Assembly (NCBI GenBank): GCA_051453625.1
Contig: JBOZIK010000001.1
Location: 201,072,552 to 201,104,024 of the forward strand
Length of the DNA: 31,473 nt
Direction: 5' to 3'
Origin: Welwitschia mirabilis
Taxonomy: Eukaryota > Gnetophyta > Gnetopsida > Welwitschiales
Position numbers and translations under genes: made by a program. Below are positions 11,373 through 22,165 of the stretch, in pieces (position 1 is the first letter of the stretch; every line of letters starts with the position of its first letter). The notes under the pieces are model-generated. The model worked only from the letters and a program-made list of their open reading frames with translations. It had not been told where the DNA came from and made no database searches.

Positions 11373-11626
11373 GAAAAATCATTTGTATGCTATGTCATAA
11401 TCCTTATTAGGTTATTATTAAAAGTTTATTACTTTTCCTTTATTTTTTCATCATACTTTTAATCATAAATCTTTTAAAAAAGGCTTCTTGTACTTGGTTC
11501 CATGTTTTAAGAATGTGGTATGGAATACTTCTAAGTCATAATTTTTCTTTCCCTTTAAGTATGATACAAAATATTACCATGTAAGTACAATCAAAAATTT
11601 TTTTTACTATTTTCTAGTGTAAGTAC

Positions 11627-11726
11627 NNNNNNNNNNNNNNNNNNNNNNNNNNNNNNNNNNNNNNNNNNNNNNNNNNNNNNNNNNNNNNNNNNNNNNNNNN
11701 NNNNNNNNNNNNNNNNNNNNNNNNNN
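11627..11726. other. 100-N assembly gap
   Basis: This placeholder gap lies in element X gag. The short line CTAGTGTAAGTAC before it and CTAGGGTAAGTAC after it are nearly the same, so it may also be an unmerged overlap. Confidence 0.95.
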
Positions 11727-12216
11727 CTAGGGTAAGTACAAGTTATTTTATTTTAGTTAATTATTGAAAGGAATATTCATCATGTTCTTTAGAGAATAGA
11801 GAATATGCACTTAAGTTTCTAAGCTCAATGACATAATCAAGAGTTAGATTAAAATAATTTTAGATTTTATATTTTCTATTTATAATTAGTTCTTTAATCA
11901 TAACATTAAAATTTATATTTATGTTTGGATTAGAGGTTCCTATTAGGATTAGGATATTAAAGTATAAAGCTTGCTTTTTTTTAACATTAAAATAAAACTA
12001 TCTACTCTTAGATTTTTTCTTTTTACATAATTTTTTTAAATTAGATTCTAAAATAATTAAAATAGAAAAATATTCTTGTTCAATTCCTAGAATGTTTTGC
12101 ATAACTAGGGTATGCATACCTAGGTTTTGTTCATATTCGATTAAACTTTCTCTGATGCTTTCTTTAATCAACATTTGTTGTATCTGATACCTTGTATTTT
12201 TGCTTAAATTTACCAT

Positions 12217-12646
12217 GTCTTTACATGCTCAATGATGTCTTTGCAAATCTTGTCTTAATGATCATCTGGATGATATACCTAGATAAAAACTCATGCAATA
12301 ATCCAAAAAATTAAAAAAAATACATAGAAAAATAGAGTTATAGAAAAATAAACAAAAAGAAGACTGACATTTATCCACATGAGTTATCTAGATGATAGAG
12401 GAGATGATCTAAAAATCCTCATTTTTATAGAAAAGAAAAACCCTAATTTTATAAGCCATTTTCTACTTTGTATTGTCTAGATAATAGGAAATGATAAGGC
12501 ATTATTTGCGAAATAAAAATCAAACATGCAAATTAAAAAACATATGAATCCACTGTAAGAATATAATACTACTATAAATATATAACTTGAAAGAAATCCA
12601 AACTACTTATCTAGGTAATGCTAATCCTCAAACATATTTACAGCCT
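12217..12646 (-). other. Untranslated leader of element X
   Basis: This lies between the PBS and the first gag ATG, with no clear frame. The part next to the PBS (GGAAGGCTGTAA ... GAGGATTA on the minus strand) aligns with the same place in W2 (26710 onward) and W1 (21887 onward). A stem-loop-like motif with TTATCTAGATGATAGAGG lies at about 12366-12405. Confidence 0.6.
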
Positions 12647-12664
12647 TCCTTGATAATAGTGCTA
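12647..12664 (-). other. Primer-binding site of element X (tRNA-Asp type)
   Basis: Reading down from 12664 the minus strand is TAGCACTATTATCAAGGA. It lines up with the better-kept site in W1 (TGGCGCCATTACCAGGAA) and with the expected complement of plant tRNA-Asp. The changes are mostly G to A and C to T. Confidence 0.7.
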
Positions 12665-12667
12665 AAA

Positions 12668-13932
12668 TGTTATGGTATGTATTTATGTAATCATTACATC
12701 CTTAAGAAAATCCTAAAAAATCACAAATATTTTATGAAATACACATATTAGTATATATGGAGTTAACTCAAATGTCATAATTTATCAAAGGCACTAGGTA
12801 AGAAGAAAGATAATTAATTTCAAATGAAATATTTTTATCTCTTCTTTTTAGTTAGATCAAAATAAAGAACAATGTAAGAAAATAATGTAAAGTAAACACA
12901 CTATGTAATAAAATGCAAAATGAAAGCTATTCTAAATGAAATATCTATATGACTACTAAATATTCTTATTACAAATATCAACATTGCATAACCCAAATCG
13001 ATTAAGAAAAGATATTACTAAATCCTCAGCAATTTAAGCTATTAGGTACATCAAACAAAAATTGAAAACATGTAATGATTAAGATATGACATGTAAAATA
13101 AAATACAATGAAACTACTATAATAATTTCAACCTTAATAAAGGTTGTCTTCATGATATATATCAACTATGAAGTTATCACAGAATTATAATCAACATAAA
13201 CTATAAGGAAGATGCGCATAAAGAAAATAAAAATAAAAAACATGTTTTTAATTAAAATCAAACTAGCATATTATTATAAAGTAGCAACAGTTTAATAAAA
13301 AAGACATGGCCCAATACTAAGAAAGGCTTCTCTCAACAAAATGGATGGATCTCCTGATATTTGATCTCTTGTCATGAGAATATCTAATGCAAAAGAAGGT
13401 AGATCATTGAATTGAGTGTAAGAATGTTTTATTACAATAATGCAATAAAGAAATAAAACCTAACAAATGTAATAAAAGCCCTAATGGCATGTAAGAAACA
13501 CATGATACTTTATAGAAGTTAGGTAGAGTTTGATTCATTAGTTATATATAGCTATTATCTAGTCTATCATCTAGATGATGATAGATATAATGCCATATTA
13601 GAAGAGATTTACAATAGCTTCTAGTTTGGTCAATTCAATATCTTGATTAGCTTACTTACTTTAGTTATCTAGTACAATAATCCAGATGATAATGTATATG
13701 AGGACTATTAAGTTCTTTTCTTCATGTTAAATCAGCCTATTTGATGATACAACTCTCCTATAGATGTGAAGCATTGGATTTTTTCTAAAATGCTATAAAA
13801 TGTAATGAAGATTATACATTTTTATGATTATTGTATTGACTCTTCATTATTATTTAAAACTCTACTTAAACCTATCGTATATCCTACAAAACTACTGAAA
13901 ATACCTATTAAATACATATAATTTGCATTACA
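12668..13932 (-). repeat. 5' LTR of element X
   Basis: This starts TGTAATGCAAATT at 13932 and ends ...CATAACA at 12668, followed by the PBS. Both ends align with the W1 and W2 LTRs. Its length is about 1.27 kb. Its upper part aligns with LTR Y (for example 'AAATACATATAATTTGCATTACA' in X against 'AAATACACATAAGTTGGCGTCGCA' in Y, each a little longer than quoted in other entries). Confidence 0.8.
13553..13580. repeat. Stem-loop motif, copy 3 (LTR X)
   Basis: TATTATCT at 13553-13560 and AGATGATG at 13573-13580 can pair at all eight positions if two G-U pairs are allowed, across a 12-base loop. It contains the 14-base perfect palindrome ATCATCTAGATGAT at 13566-13579. A weaker copy follows at about 13663-13690. 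Confidence 0.55.
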
Positions 13933-14910
13933 ACAATATGTAATAAGACAAAGGTCCAATTCTTTTTCAGACTTAGAAAGGCCCTATAAAATGAGATCAT
14001 CAACATTTTTTATCACTACATATCAAAGTAATTGTAAACACCTTAGGAAACACATATTCATCAATATTAGATTCATGACTAATCCTTCTTTTACTAGCAT
14101 AATTATTCTATTTATTCATTTCTTAGTTAAGGCATAACTTAATTTTCTTTACTTTGTATTCTAAATATTGGACTAATTTTGGACTGAAAAGTAGGTGATC
14201 CTCCTTAACAGTCCAAGAAGTTTAAGCGTAACATGATTTATCGTATAAAGCTTCATATGATGCCATTCTAATAAGGGGTTAATACTTACTATTATAGGTA
14301 AATTATACTAAGAGCAGGAGCTTACCCCATGACTTAAATTTATTTAACACATGAGATCCTATGTAATTAATTCTTTTAACTTAACCATTAATTTTAGGAT
14401 GATATGAAGTATTAAAATTTAGCATAGTTCCATTATATTTTTAAAGTACTTCCAAAAATAAGAGGTAAATCATATATCTTTATTAGATATTATTTTGTTA
14501 AGGATTCCATAAATCCATACCACTTGTTAAAGATAGAGTTTTATCATGTTTTACACTCCACAGGTGGATTTCATAAGGTAAAATAAACAACTTAGTTAGG
14601 TGATTAGTCACAAATTTAATGGTATCATATCCTATTGAGGTCTTAGGTAGGTCTAAAATAAAACTTATGTAAATCTAATTTCACTTCCATTCTAGAATAG
14701 CATGAGTATGCAACAATCTTGTTAGACATTAATAATGACCTTTGAACTTTGAATAAGAAATATATTTTCTCATATAATCTACCACATCACCCTATATTCT
14801 AGGCTACTAAAATTATGTGATATTTTTTAGAACATTTTATGTCTTCTAGGATGACTTGCTAATGGGATTATATGATGATAATCCAAAATAAGCTTTCATA
14901 AGCCTGCATT
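13933..14910 (-). pseudogene. Integrase of element Z (C-terminal end cut)
   Basis: Integrase inserts the DNA copy into the genome. An HHCC-type N-terminal zinc region is visible as PLASHPRRHKMF (for PLAGHPGRRKT) with a later Cys pair near 14750. The core follows, with pieces FTSYFWKYF (for FTSRFW..L), NFNTSYHPKI at about 14390 (for F.TAYHPQTDGQ), SWGKLLLLV.FTYNSKY and MASYEALYDKSCY (for MAP.EALYGRKCRSP), the last being typical of Tekay/Del elements. The frame then reads HFIGPF at 13976-13993 and is cut at 13932. The chromodomain, if there was one, is not in the window. Confidence 0.85.
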
Positions 14911-15079
14911 TTAACATAAATAAATTTTATTATTAAAACATATGAATAATCTAGCATTTATCTTAAAATCCTTATAAGTGCCTAAAGCTAAAACTTAACT
15001 TTTCCTTTTAATTGATACATTATATTTATCTTTCAATTTAATGATCCCTTTTACCATTCTAAATAAAAACGAATAGTTG

Positions 15080-15599
15080 ATTTTAAGAATTGATATTTAC
15101 ATAGGGCATTTGCTACCTTATTACATGATTCCTCCTTATATATGATGTTAAAATTATAAATATTCAGAAGTTTAATAAATATTATTTACCAAGCATCAAG
15201 ATCAAGTTGGGAGTAGGCATACTTTAGGATTTGATGATTAATAAATATTTTAGGCTTAATCTCATATAGATAATATTTTTAAATCCTTAAATGATGCATG
15301 ATGGTTATCAATTCTTGGTCATGAATAGGATAATTTCTCTTATGGTTCTTTAATTTTCAAGAACCTTGAGATATAAGCTTATCACATTGCATTAGAACAC
15401 ATCCTAATCCTTCATTCAAAACATCTATAATACCATAAAAGGCTTGTTCATCTATGGCATGATTAGAATAGGGGCTTTTATGAGCCTTTTCTTTACCTTC
15501 TTAAATATTTATTGGCATAACTTAATCCAACAAAATTTCTTATTTTTATGAATGATAGAGATTTAAGATGGTACATTTCAAGAGAAGTTTTCAATAAAA
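15080..15599 (-). pseudogene. RNase H of element Z
   Basis: RNase H removes the RNA strand of the RNA-DNA hybrid. Visible pieces are NYPIHDQEL at 15311-15336, then YYLYEIKPKIFINHQILKY (for YLYG.....TDHKSLKY) and KVANALCKYQFL (for NVVADALSRK) at about 15130-15090. The catalytic TDH is now INH. The order and spacing match gypsy pol. Confidence 0.8.
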
Positions 15600-16249
15600 G
15601 TTTGATAGTGACTAGGCAATCTTAGGAAGCTTTGAACCATCAACACATTTATAGGTATCAACAAAATTAATATAGCATTTACTTTAAAAGCATCAACTAT
15701 AATTCCTTCTTGATTTATTACATTATCCAAGAATTTAACCTTCCTTTTCCAGAATTTGATTTATTAGTACTAGAAAAAAGTTTTTGTTCCCTTAAGATTT
15801 GAATAAAAATCCTCAAATGAGGAACATGTTTTTCCTTATTCTTAGGATAAGTTAGAATGTCATTAATATATAATATAATAATTTTTTTAGATAATATTAA
15901 GAAACTATATTCATAAGACTTATAATCATTTCAAGAGCATTACGTAGTCTAAAAGCATGGCTTAAATCTTAAAATATTCACAATGAGTTCAAAAGGCTAT
16001 CTTATAAATATTCTCTTCATGAATGCAAACTTGCTAGTATCTCAAAACATCTTGAAGTTCTTTAATTGATCAAATAACTCATCTATGCATATTATAGGAT
16101 ACTTATTATTTATCATCACCTTGTCAAGATATTAATAGTTAACATAAAGCCTTAAGAACTTATCCATTATTTTCACAAACATAATAGAGCTCCCATGAAT
16201 ACATGCTTGGATGAATAAATTCTTATCCATAAATTTCCATAACTAAGTT
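15600..16249 (-). pseudogene. Reverse transcriptase of element Z
   Basis: The minus-strand reading gives pieces in chromovirus order: an FIHPSMYSWE-like line (for IRPS.SPWGAP), then YPIICIDELFDQL (for YPLPRIDDLFDQL), HEENIYKIAF.TH (for REEDIPKTAFRT), and YINDIL at about 15856-15870 where the catalytic (I/V)DD stands. Downstream come KHVPHLRIF.QILREQKLF, KVKFLDNVINQEGI.VD and VQSFLRL. The first catalytic Asp of the YxDD core is now Asn. Several stops and shifts interrupt the frame, and the N-terminus is missing because B inserted there. Confidence 0.85.
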
Positions 16250-17742
16250 TTTTAATATTGTTGAACTTTGAAGGTAGGTATAAATGAATTCAATTAAATA
16301 AAAGTTTAAACCAATAACAAAAAGAAAATACATAATAAAAACTCCTTACCAAGGTAATGTGGTTCCCTAACTTGGGTGCATTCATACAAGAAGAGTAGCT
16401 TTCTCTTACAACTTTAGATATACTTGAATTATAAGAAAATAGTGTTTTTTGGCATACCACCAAGCTTATAGCAGTGAGAGTTTCCTTGCAAGATTGTAGT
16501 ATCTTCCCTAAAGGGAAATAGTGGATTTTTTATGTGCATCATAAACCTTACAATAATGAGAGCCTTCTTGCAAGGTAGCATTCCCTTTCTTGTAAGAAAA
16601 TAGTGGTTTTCATAGGTGCACCAAAAAGCCCTACAATAATAAGAGTGCTCACAGGTACAATCTCAAATGCACACCCATACAATGACTATCTTACAAAGAG
16701 TTCTATAATATAGTAATGGACTTATAACAATATTTAATAATAAAATAGTATAATAATGTATGAATTATAAACATAATGTAATAAAAAGCCTAAAATATGT
16801 AGCTTTAGAAAATACATAAGTTATTTTCTGTTGTTATCATTATGAGTACAAAAGAATGATGTGATAATGTAGGATCCAAAAGAGAATGATGTGAATAATA
16901 CAAGCTCCTTTGTAAATAATATTTTTTATTCTTCATAATTAGTACAAAACAGTCATGCATTCTTCATTCAATATTTCATTTAATTGATGAAATGACAAAT
17001 ATATTCATTGAAGTACTAAAAGTCATGAAATATTCTATCTTGTCATACTTTATATAATTAAGGAGAAACTAGCCATTTAAGCTCAAATAATAGCCCTCTA
17101 ACTTTATAACCATCATGTAATAGATATAAAATTTTATGCATTGGGTACACATCTTCATTTTTAATTGATGTAAAATTTAGTTCAATATGTATTTAAATTT
17201 ATATATGTCTATGAATAGTTAGACTTCTTTACTTTGTAGACGTCTTTAGTAAACTTGATCAGATTTTGATGAAACTTGGTCTCTGATATTCTTAGACCTT
17301 CTTGATTATGAATCCATAATGTAAAAGTTGATAGTTCATCTAAAACATAAAATATTATTCTAAATATAAATTAACTTTATTACCTATTTTAATTTAGTAC
17401 AGATTTCTTTAGTCGTGTAGACATCTTCATCTATGTCAAGTTTAACTTTTAGCATGATCATCTTTAATGAGATATTTATCTTTATCTTGTAACCTAAAAT
17501 ATCATACATCAAAGACATCTGTAAATTCCTAGATGTCTTTTTCATAAACATATTTAATTCTATAGACATCTTCATACTATTAAATTTTCATTTCAGTAAC
17601 TGATCCTTTTTATAAGATATTGTCTTTAAAGATCCATCATTATCCTATGCAAGTCATGGTCTGATGTTCTCTGTAATGACATGTCTACATGAAGGTGTAA
17701 AATATTTAATAAGTAAAATCATCAAAACTAGATTTCCCAATA
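16250..17742 (-). repeat. 3' LTR of element B
   Basis: This starts TATTGGGAAATCTAG at 17742 (minus) and runs to about 16250, where Z RT resumes. The inner-end lines 'AATAGTGTTTTTTGGCATACC' and 'AATAGTGGTTTTCATAGG' match the A 5' LTR at about 7090 and 7245 (patterns trimmed here). AGACATCTTC-type motifs lie at about 17230-17580. Its length is about 1.49 kb. The lower boundary is uncertain by about 10 bases. Confidence 0.75.
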
Positions 17743-17757
17743 ATATTTTCTTTTTTG
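17743..17757 (-). other. Polypurine tract of element B
   Basis: On the minus strand this reads CAAAAAAGAAAATAT, next to the LTR start. It is the counterpart of AAAAAGGAGGAGAT in A, with the Gs replaced by A. Confidence 0.65.
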
Positions 17758-18199
17758 ATGAGGTCCAAAACTTGGAAAATATTGTTAGTGAAATCTCAAC
17801 TAAAAATTAGATACTCACATTTTAGAAAAATGCACATGATCAATTTTTATAATGATTTTTGAGAAACATAATAATAACCAATTGAATAATAGATAAAGGA
17901 ACATAGATATACCACTAAGAAACTAAATAAAAACATTTAATAATTTCATTCAAGAATCTTGTCAATTTATCAAGTAATATATGCTAATAGTAATGTGGCA
18001 AAAATAAATTAGAGCATGGTATTTAACTTAATGCCAATAGTATATTATGCAAAATATGTGCCATATAACAATTTGCTAATAAATAATAAATGAAGAAATA
18101 ATATATAATAATAATGTGTGCTAAACACTAAGAGTAATCATAAATAGATAATGATAATAATTAGGAATCAAATCCAATATCTCATAGGTAAGAACTTCA

Positions 18200-19900
18200 A
18201 GCCCAATAGGATGTCCTCAAGGCTAAAAGATAAAGTGCTTAACTGAAAGCAACTGATTTACCCACTACTTTCCCAAACTCCTCTTCATTTTTAGATAGTA
18301 AAGGAATGGATCTAATCATTGAGGTGAAGTCACTTATGTAATACATGTCTTGTCCTTCTTTATTATTATTATTGCTATAATGAGTGGTATAGGTTAGTTG
18401 GGTATAGGATGAGGAAGATGTGGGTGATGGAGTATGACACTTCCTAGAGGGATGCTAAGATGTATCAGTTAGGCCCTCATGGATATATCTCCCCATTTGT
18501 TGATACATTTACAAAGTGATAAACATCTCAAAAAAATTAGTAATGATTGTCTTCATAAATGATAATGGCAAATGCATGATGGAGATGAGTGATACCTAAA
18601 TAGGCTCAATTTGAAATGGTAATGGTAATGGTCAATGCACTAGAGGTGAAGAAGATTTAGGTAGAGGTGATTGAACTATGAAACATGGTGAATGTGGCTA
18701 AATAGAATGATATACAGGAATCTTACAACATAAACAACATAGGATAAAAAGTGGTACATCTAAGCTCTCAGACTCTATCTCCTAGTGTGGTCTCGGTTGT
18801 AAAGATCTTGGAGCTTATTACTCATCTTATACTTATGCCTCCATCCAAGCCTGATACTTTTCCCTAACCTTGATCCTCATATCTAAATGACTCCTCTGTA
18901 GCATCATTATTAACTAATTTATTAGAGTCATATCTTATGTTATGTAGAGCTATAGGAGCTACTTCCTCTTCTTCTCATTCCTCCTTCAAATCTAGCCATG
19001 TGGAAGTCCTTATTGATTTCTAATTATCTACTACTGCCTCATCCTTTCTTATGATAGGCTTATGTTTCTTAAGCCTTAATAAGTTTCTATCAATTTTACT
19101 AACCATTTTAACTATATCCTCTAATCTCTTTTTAACAAATGAAGAGCTATGAGTAATAGTAGAATAAGATCTTTAAAATTATAAAGGTCTTTTACTTGTG
19201 TCCTCATCTAGTGGCACTGGTACTCTTTGTTTCTTACTAAACTCTATTAGGAATTTCTTCTATTAAATGAAATTAACTTAAGAAACTAAGATACTAGTCT
19301 TGTTAATGATTAAACTGATAAGATAAGGTTGATTAAATTTCTAAACCTTATGAAATAGAGAGGTAATATTCATGCACAAAATAAGATCCAAATCTATCTT
19401 TAAGCTAATGAGTAAATAGTAAACAACTAAGGTCTACATGGATTTATAATAGCTATAATCACCTCCTTTGATCAAAATGTTATAAAATGTGATTAATCTA
19501 AGAATGCAAGTATCTAAAATCATATCTTTTCACACTATATTCTTTATAAAATTCATTATAGTGTGGCCAAATGAAATATTACTCATATTTCTTCTTGATA
19601 CATTGATAACTCTAAAAGTGAAATCTCTTTAAATGAGTGCACATAAAGTTGAGGAATATCTAGATAATATATATCAGCAAATAATTAACAAATCTAGGAA
19701 TGATATGTAAGGAAATTCCTCTAATTTAATTTTGAGAGGAACCGTGCTATCATCAATCTCATGTATGTTTGCATAGAACTCTTTTGCCATAAGATCCAGA
19801 ATACTATGATCTAGTTGAATGAATACTTCCCATTCAAGTTGTGAAAAATAAGAAAAAACTAATCTCTACATTGCATTTAAAAATTAAGGGTTATTTCCAC
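18200..19900 (-). pseudogene. Broken internal frame of element B with KEFYxNIHEI motif
   Basis: The minus-strand frame opens with FSQLEWE, then HSILDLMAKEFYANIHEI at about 19806-19755, followed by DDSTVPLKIKLEEF. This is the best-kept part of the frame in either copy. Ser/Pro/His-rich sequence follows (about 18780-18400), then an acidic run, DFTSMIRSIPLLSK and EEEFGKVVGKSV (about 18330-18250). The same order is seen in element A. It resembles a domain called putative plant transposon protein, but I cannot confirm this by eye. Function unknown; stops are frequent. Confidence 0.5.
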
Positions 19901-19953
19901 TATAATAGAATCTCTTATCCATGTTTTATACCTTCTGGTAGCTACCTCATGAT

Positions 19954-19972
19954 AGAACTGAGGCTCATACCA
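19954..19972 (-). other. Internal PBS-like site of element B
   Basis: The minus strand reads TGGTATGAGCCTCAGTTCT. It equals the plant initiator-Met PBS line TGGTATCAGAGCC with two bases missing, followed by CTCAGTTCTATCATGAGG. It lies upstream of the REFY frame but has no matching LTR beside it: the sequence above it (19973-20640) does not resemble the LTR at 16250-17742. Confidence 0.55.
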
Positions 19973-20319
19973 TGATATTTACTACTCTAAATCTTGTTCT
20001 TTATGTTTGAAATTACCAACTGATTTTCTTTTGCCATTTTTTAAAGATATACAAAGATACTAATCAAAATCAATTGAAATGTAAGAAACAATGAAAAATA
20101 TGCACTTATGCAATGGGAAATCTTATTCTTACTTGCTGTGAAGATGTCCCACGAATCCCAGACATCTTAGTAGTGAAAGCTAAGAAATGATGTATAAGAA
20201 ATCTTTTAATAGAGACATATATTGAGTGGAAACTTGAAAATGAGATCTGACAGTCCCTTTTCCAAATAAAAATGGTTAAAACCCTAGGTTTTTAGCATAT
20301 ATATTTATTTTTTTTGTAA

Positions 20320-20600
20320 TGATTTAGTTAAGACATCTACAACCTGAAAGACATCTAAAACATAAAAAGTAGGCATTTACAAACTCAAATATGTCTTCTA
20401 TTAAAAATTTTCTAATAGATTTTATTATTATAAAAACATTTACAAAATCCAAGATATCTATTTTAAAAAAAATTCATATTTCAACTTTAAAGATATTTAC
20501 AAAAAATCAAGATGTTTCATTTCAAGACATTTACAAATCTTAAGATGTCTTTACTAGAGTTGTCTATAAAACTAAAAACACATATAATAAAAGTTTCATA
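20320..20600. repeat. AGATGTCT / AGACATCT inverted-motif cluster (B)
   Basis: This is the counterpart of 4500-4765. Copies include GACATCTA, AGATATCT, AAGATGTTT and AAGATGTCT, in both orientations, spaced 20-60 bases. The rest of 19973-20320 is non-coding and A+T-rich. Confidence 0.5.
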
Positions 20601-20647
20601 TTGTTCAAAAATAATCTTTAACAACTAAAGCATAATAATAATACTAT

Positions 20648-21865
20648 TGTGATGCTAAATTATAGGTTTTTGATGGGGTATTTTGAGTGGTTTTATAAGA
20701 CATGTAGATAAGTTTAAGTACAAAATGATGATTATTGAGAGTCAAGAATAAAATTATGAAAATGCTCAAATACTAATACATTTGAAGTCATTTTGGATTA
20801 ATTCTGATACTTTACATTTTTAGGAGGAATTAATAATATTTATACCAATTTAACTTCATAAAAAGCTTCAAGAAGGCTATTGTTACCTCCATTGTTTAGA
20901 TGACATACCAAGATGATACCATTTACATGCTAACTAGAATGTTGATTGGACCAATATGAAAGCTAAATATAGAACTCTCTTGATGTGGCATGGTCTCCAT
21001 CATTGTCTGGCTAACACATAGGATGATAATCAAATTTTTTTTAATGTCTCAAGCTTTACCTAACTTATGTAATGTATTATTCACTTTTTGTATGTTGTTA
21101 GGGTTTTGGTTGAATTGGTTAAATTTACTATTTTTGAATTTATTATTATTAATAAATATCACCTTCATTTAATTATCTTTATTATATCAAAAATTCTTAT
21201 GACAAGAGATAGAAGGGTCAAAGATCCATTTGTTAGTTGCAAAAAGTGGTCTTCCTTAGTGTTGGTTGTGTCTCCTTCATTGAGGTGCTGTTGCTTTATA
21301 AAAGGATGTTGGTTTGACTTTTAATGAAAATATTCTTTTAGTTTTATTCAGATTCATGTGCATGTCCCTTATGGTTTCCATTGATTATGATTTCATGATA
21401 GCTTCATTTGTGATATAGTTATCAAGGATAAACTTTAGTTTAAATCATTAGTTTAGAAACTTACTACATTTTATATTTCATAGATTAATCATTGCATGTT
21501 TCTCATATTCTATTTTATGCACTTAATAATCTAGGTTAATTTTGGTTAGTGATAGTTTTCGTAATTGATCTAGGTTATGCAGAACCAATCTTAGTGATAG
21601 AGATTTGATAATCATATAGTTATTATATTTAAAGTAGATTGCATTTTCATTTGCAAAGTGTGTTTACTTTTCTTGCATTGTTGATTTTTATTTTTAGCCT
21701 TGACTTTATGAAAAGCAATTCTCTTTCTTTTTATCTAGTGTCTTTGATGAATTATGATATTTAGGTCCACTCCCATCTATATTAGTGTGTTGTATTTGTT
21801 CATATAATTATGATTAACAAAATTTAATAAAAGATGTAACATTTGCATAAATACACATTGCAACA
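20648..21865 (+). repeat. 5' LTR of element W1
   Basis: This begins TGTGATGCTAAATTATAGG and ends ...TGCAACA, then TCT and the PBS. It aligns end to end with 25361-26688 (for example both have 'AGAGTCAA' near base 90 and 'GACTTTTAATG/GTGGATGT' regions after a CTCC(T/A)T-rich line). Length about 1.22 kb. Two short chance frames at 20990-21324 lie inside it and are not genes. Confidence 0.8.
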
Positions 21866-21868
21866 TCT

Positions 21869-21886
21869 TGGCGCCATTACCAGGAA
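21869..21886 (+). other. Primer-binding site of element W1 (tRNA-Asp)
   Basis: TGGCGCCATTACCAGGAA matches the complement of the plant tRNA-Asp 3' end, TGGCGCCGTTGCCGGGGA, at 14 of 18 bases. All four differences are G to A. This is the best-kept PBS in the window and assigns the family to the Athila/Tat side of gypsy. Confidence 0.85.
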
Positions 21887-22050
21887 AGGTAGTAAGGAAT
21901 TTAAGGATTATCATTATCATAATAGGTGATTTGGATTTTAATTAAGGTATTTGTTTGTAGTAGAACTATATTTTTACTATAAGTATCATAGTTTTTTTAT
22001 TTATATATTTTTTGTGAATTTTTCATTTTTCGTTTTGTGTTTTTTGATCC

Positions 22051-22078
22051 TATCGTCCTCTTTATTATCCAGATGATA
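22051..22078. repeat. Stem-loop motif, copy 4 (W1 leader)
   Basis: TATCGTCC at 22051-22058 and AGATGATA at 22071-22078 pair at seven of eight positions, one of them G-U, across a 12-base loop. The left arm is identical to the left arm of copy 1 in LTR Y. Confidence 0.6.
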
Positions 22079-22165
22079 CAGGTAGATGATGAACTTTAGT
22101 TAGGGATTTTTTCTTTTTTTTTTTTTAGAAATTTATTTTTAATTTTTCATTTCATAATAAGTTAA

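Larger units (their letters stand above)
10090..12216 (-). pseudogene. Gag of element X
   Basis: The frame starts with an intact 72-codon piece (12216-11998, MVNLSKNTRYQIQQML...), then breaks. Recognisable pieces are TWNQVQEAFFKRF (about 11505-11468), matching the Athila gag line TW.E....FL.RF; LNFSYDSNLKNLMLDNA (about 11120-11060), matching the FY.GL region; and a zinc-knuckle relic at 10807-10848, C-DL-C-EHNY-H-IIIE-Y, with the last Cys changed to Tyr. Two 100-N gaps interrupt it, and the first has the same sequence on both sides. Gag would build the particle and package RNA. Confidence 0.7.
8321..13932 (-). mobile_element. Element X: Athila-like Ty3/gypsy retrotransposon (5' part)
   Basis: On the minus strand the order is: 5' LTR (13932-12668), tRNA-Asp PBS, untranslated leader, gag, protease, and RT cut at 8321 by element A. 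Gag and protease match the Athila/Tat lineage, which also uses tRNA-Asp. The LTR begins right after the chromovirus integrase/GPF region of Z breaks off at 13933, so X inserted into Z. The rest of pol and the 3' LTR must lie left of the window, beyond A and Y. All reading frames are broken. Confidence 0.8.
13933..16249 (-). mobile_element. Element Z: chromovirus (Tekay/Del-like) pol fragment
   Basis: This is the innermost and probably oldest layer. The minus-strand frame runs RT, RNase H, integrase. It begins abruptly at the copia LTR of B (16250) and ends abruptly at the LTR of X (13932), in the middle of the GPF region that follows the integrase core. Both missing parts should lie outside the window, on the far sides of B and X. 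Decay is heavy, with stops in every domain. Confidence 0.8.
16250..20647 (-). mobile_element. Element B: second copy of the A-family copia element (3' part)
   Basis: It matches element A along its whole visible length (864-4830 against about 16660-20640): 3' LTR, polypurine tract, REFY frame, internal PBS-like site and AGATGTCT cluster. It inserted into the RT of Z, with its LTR edge at about 16250. On the right it is cut by the LTR of W1 at 20648, so its gag and 5' LTR should lie beyond the window. It still has the full 3' LTR that A lost to element Y. Confidence 0.75.

Noticed and set aside
11186-11410. 74-codon frame spanning the gap
   Set aside because: Its middle is N, and its two ends repeat the same 48-base sequence.
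20990-21324. Two open frames of 60 and 78 codons
   Set aside because: They lie wholly within the W1 5' LTR and are not kept in the W2 LTR.
21869-21886. A tRNA gene at the tRNA-Asp match
   Set aside because: Only the 18-base complement of the 3' end is present, next to an LTR end; there is no cloverleaf.
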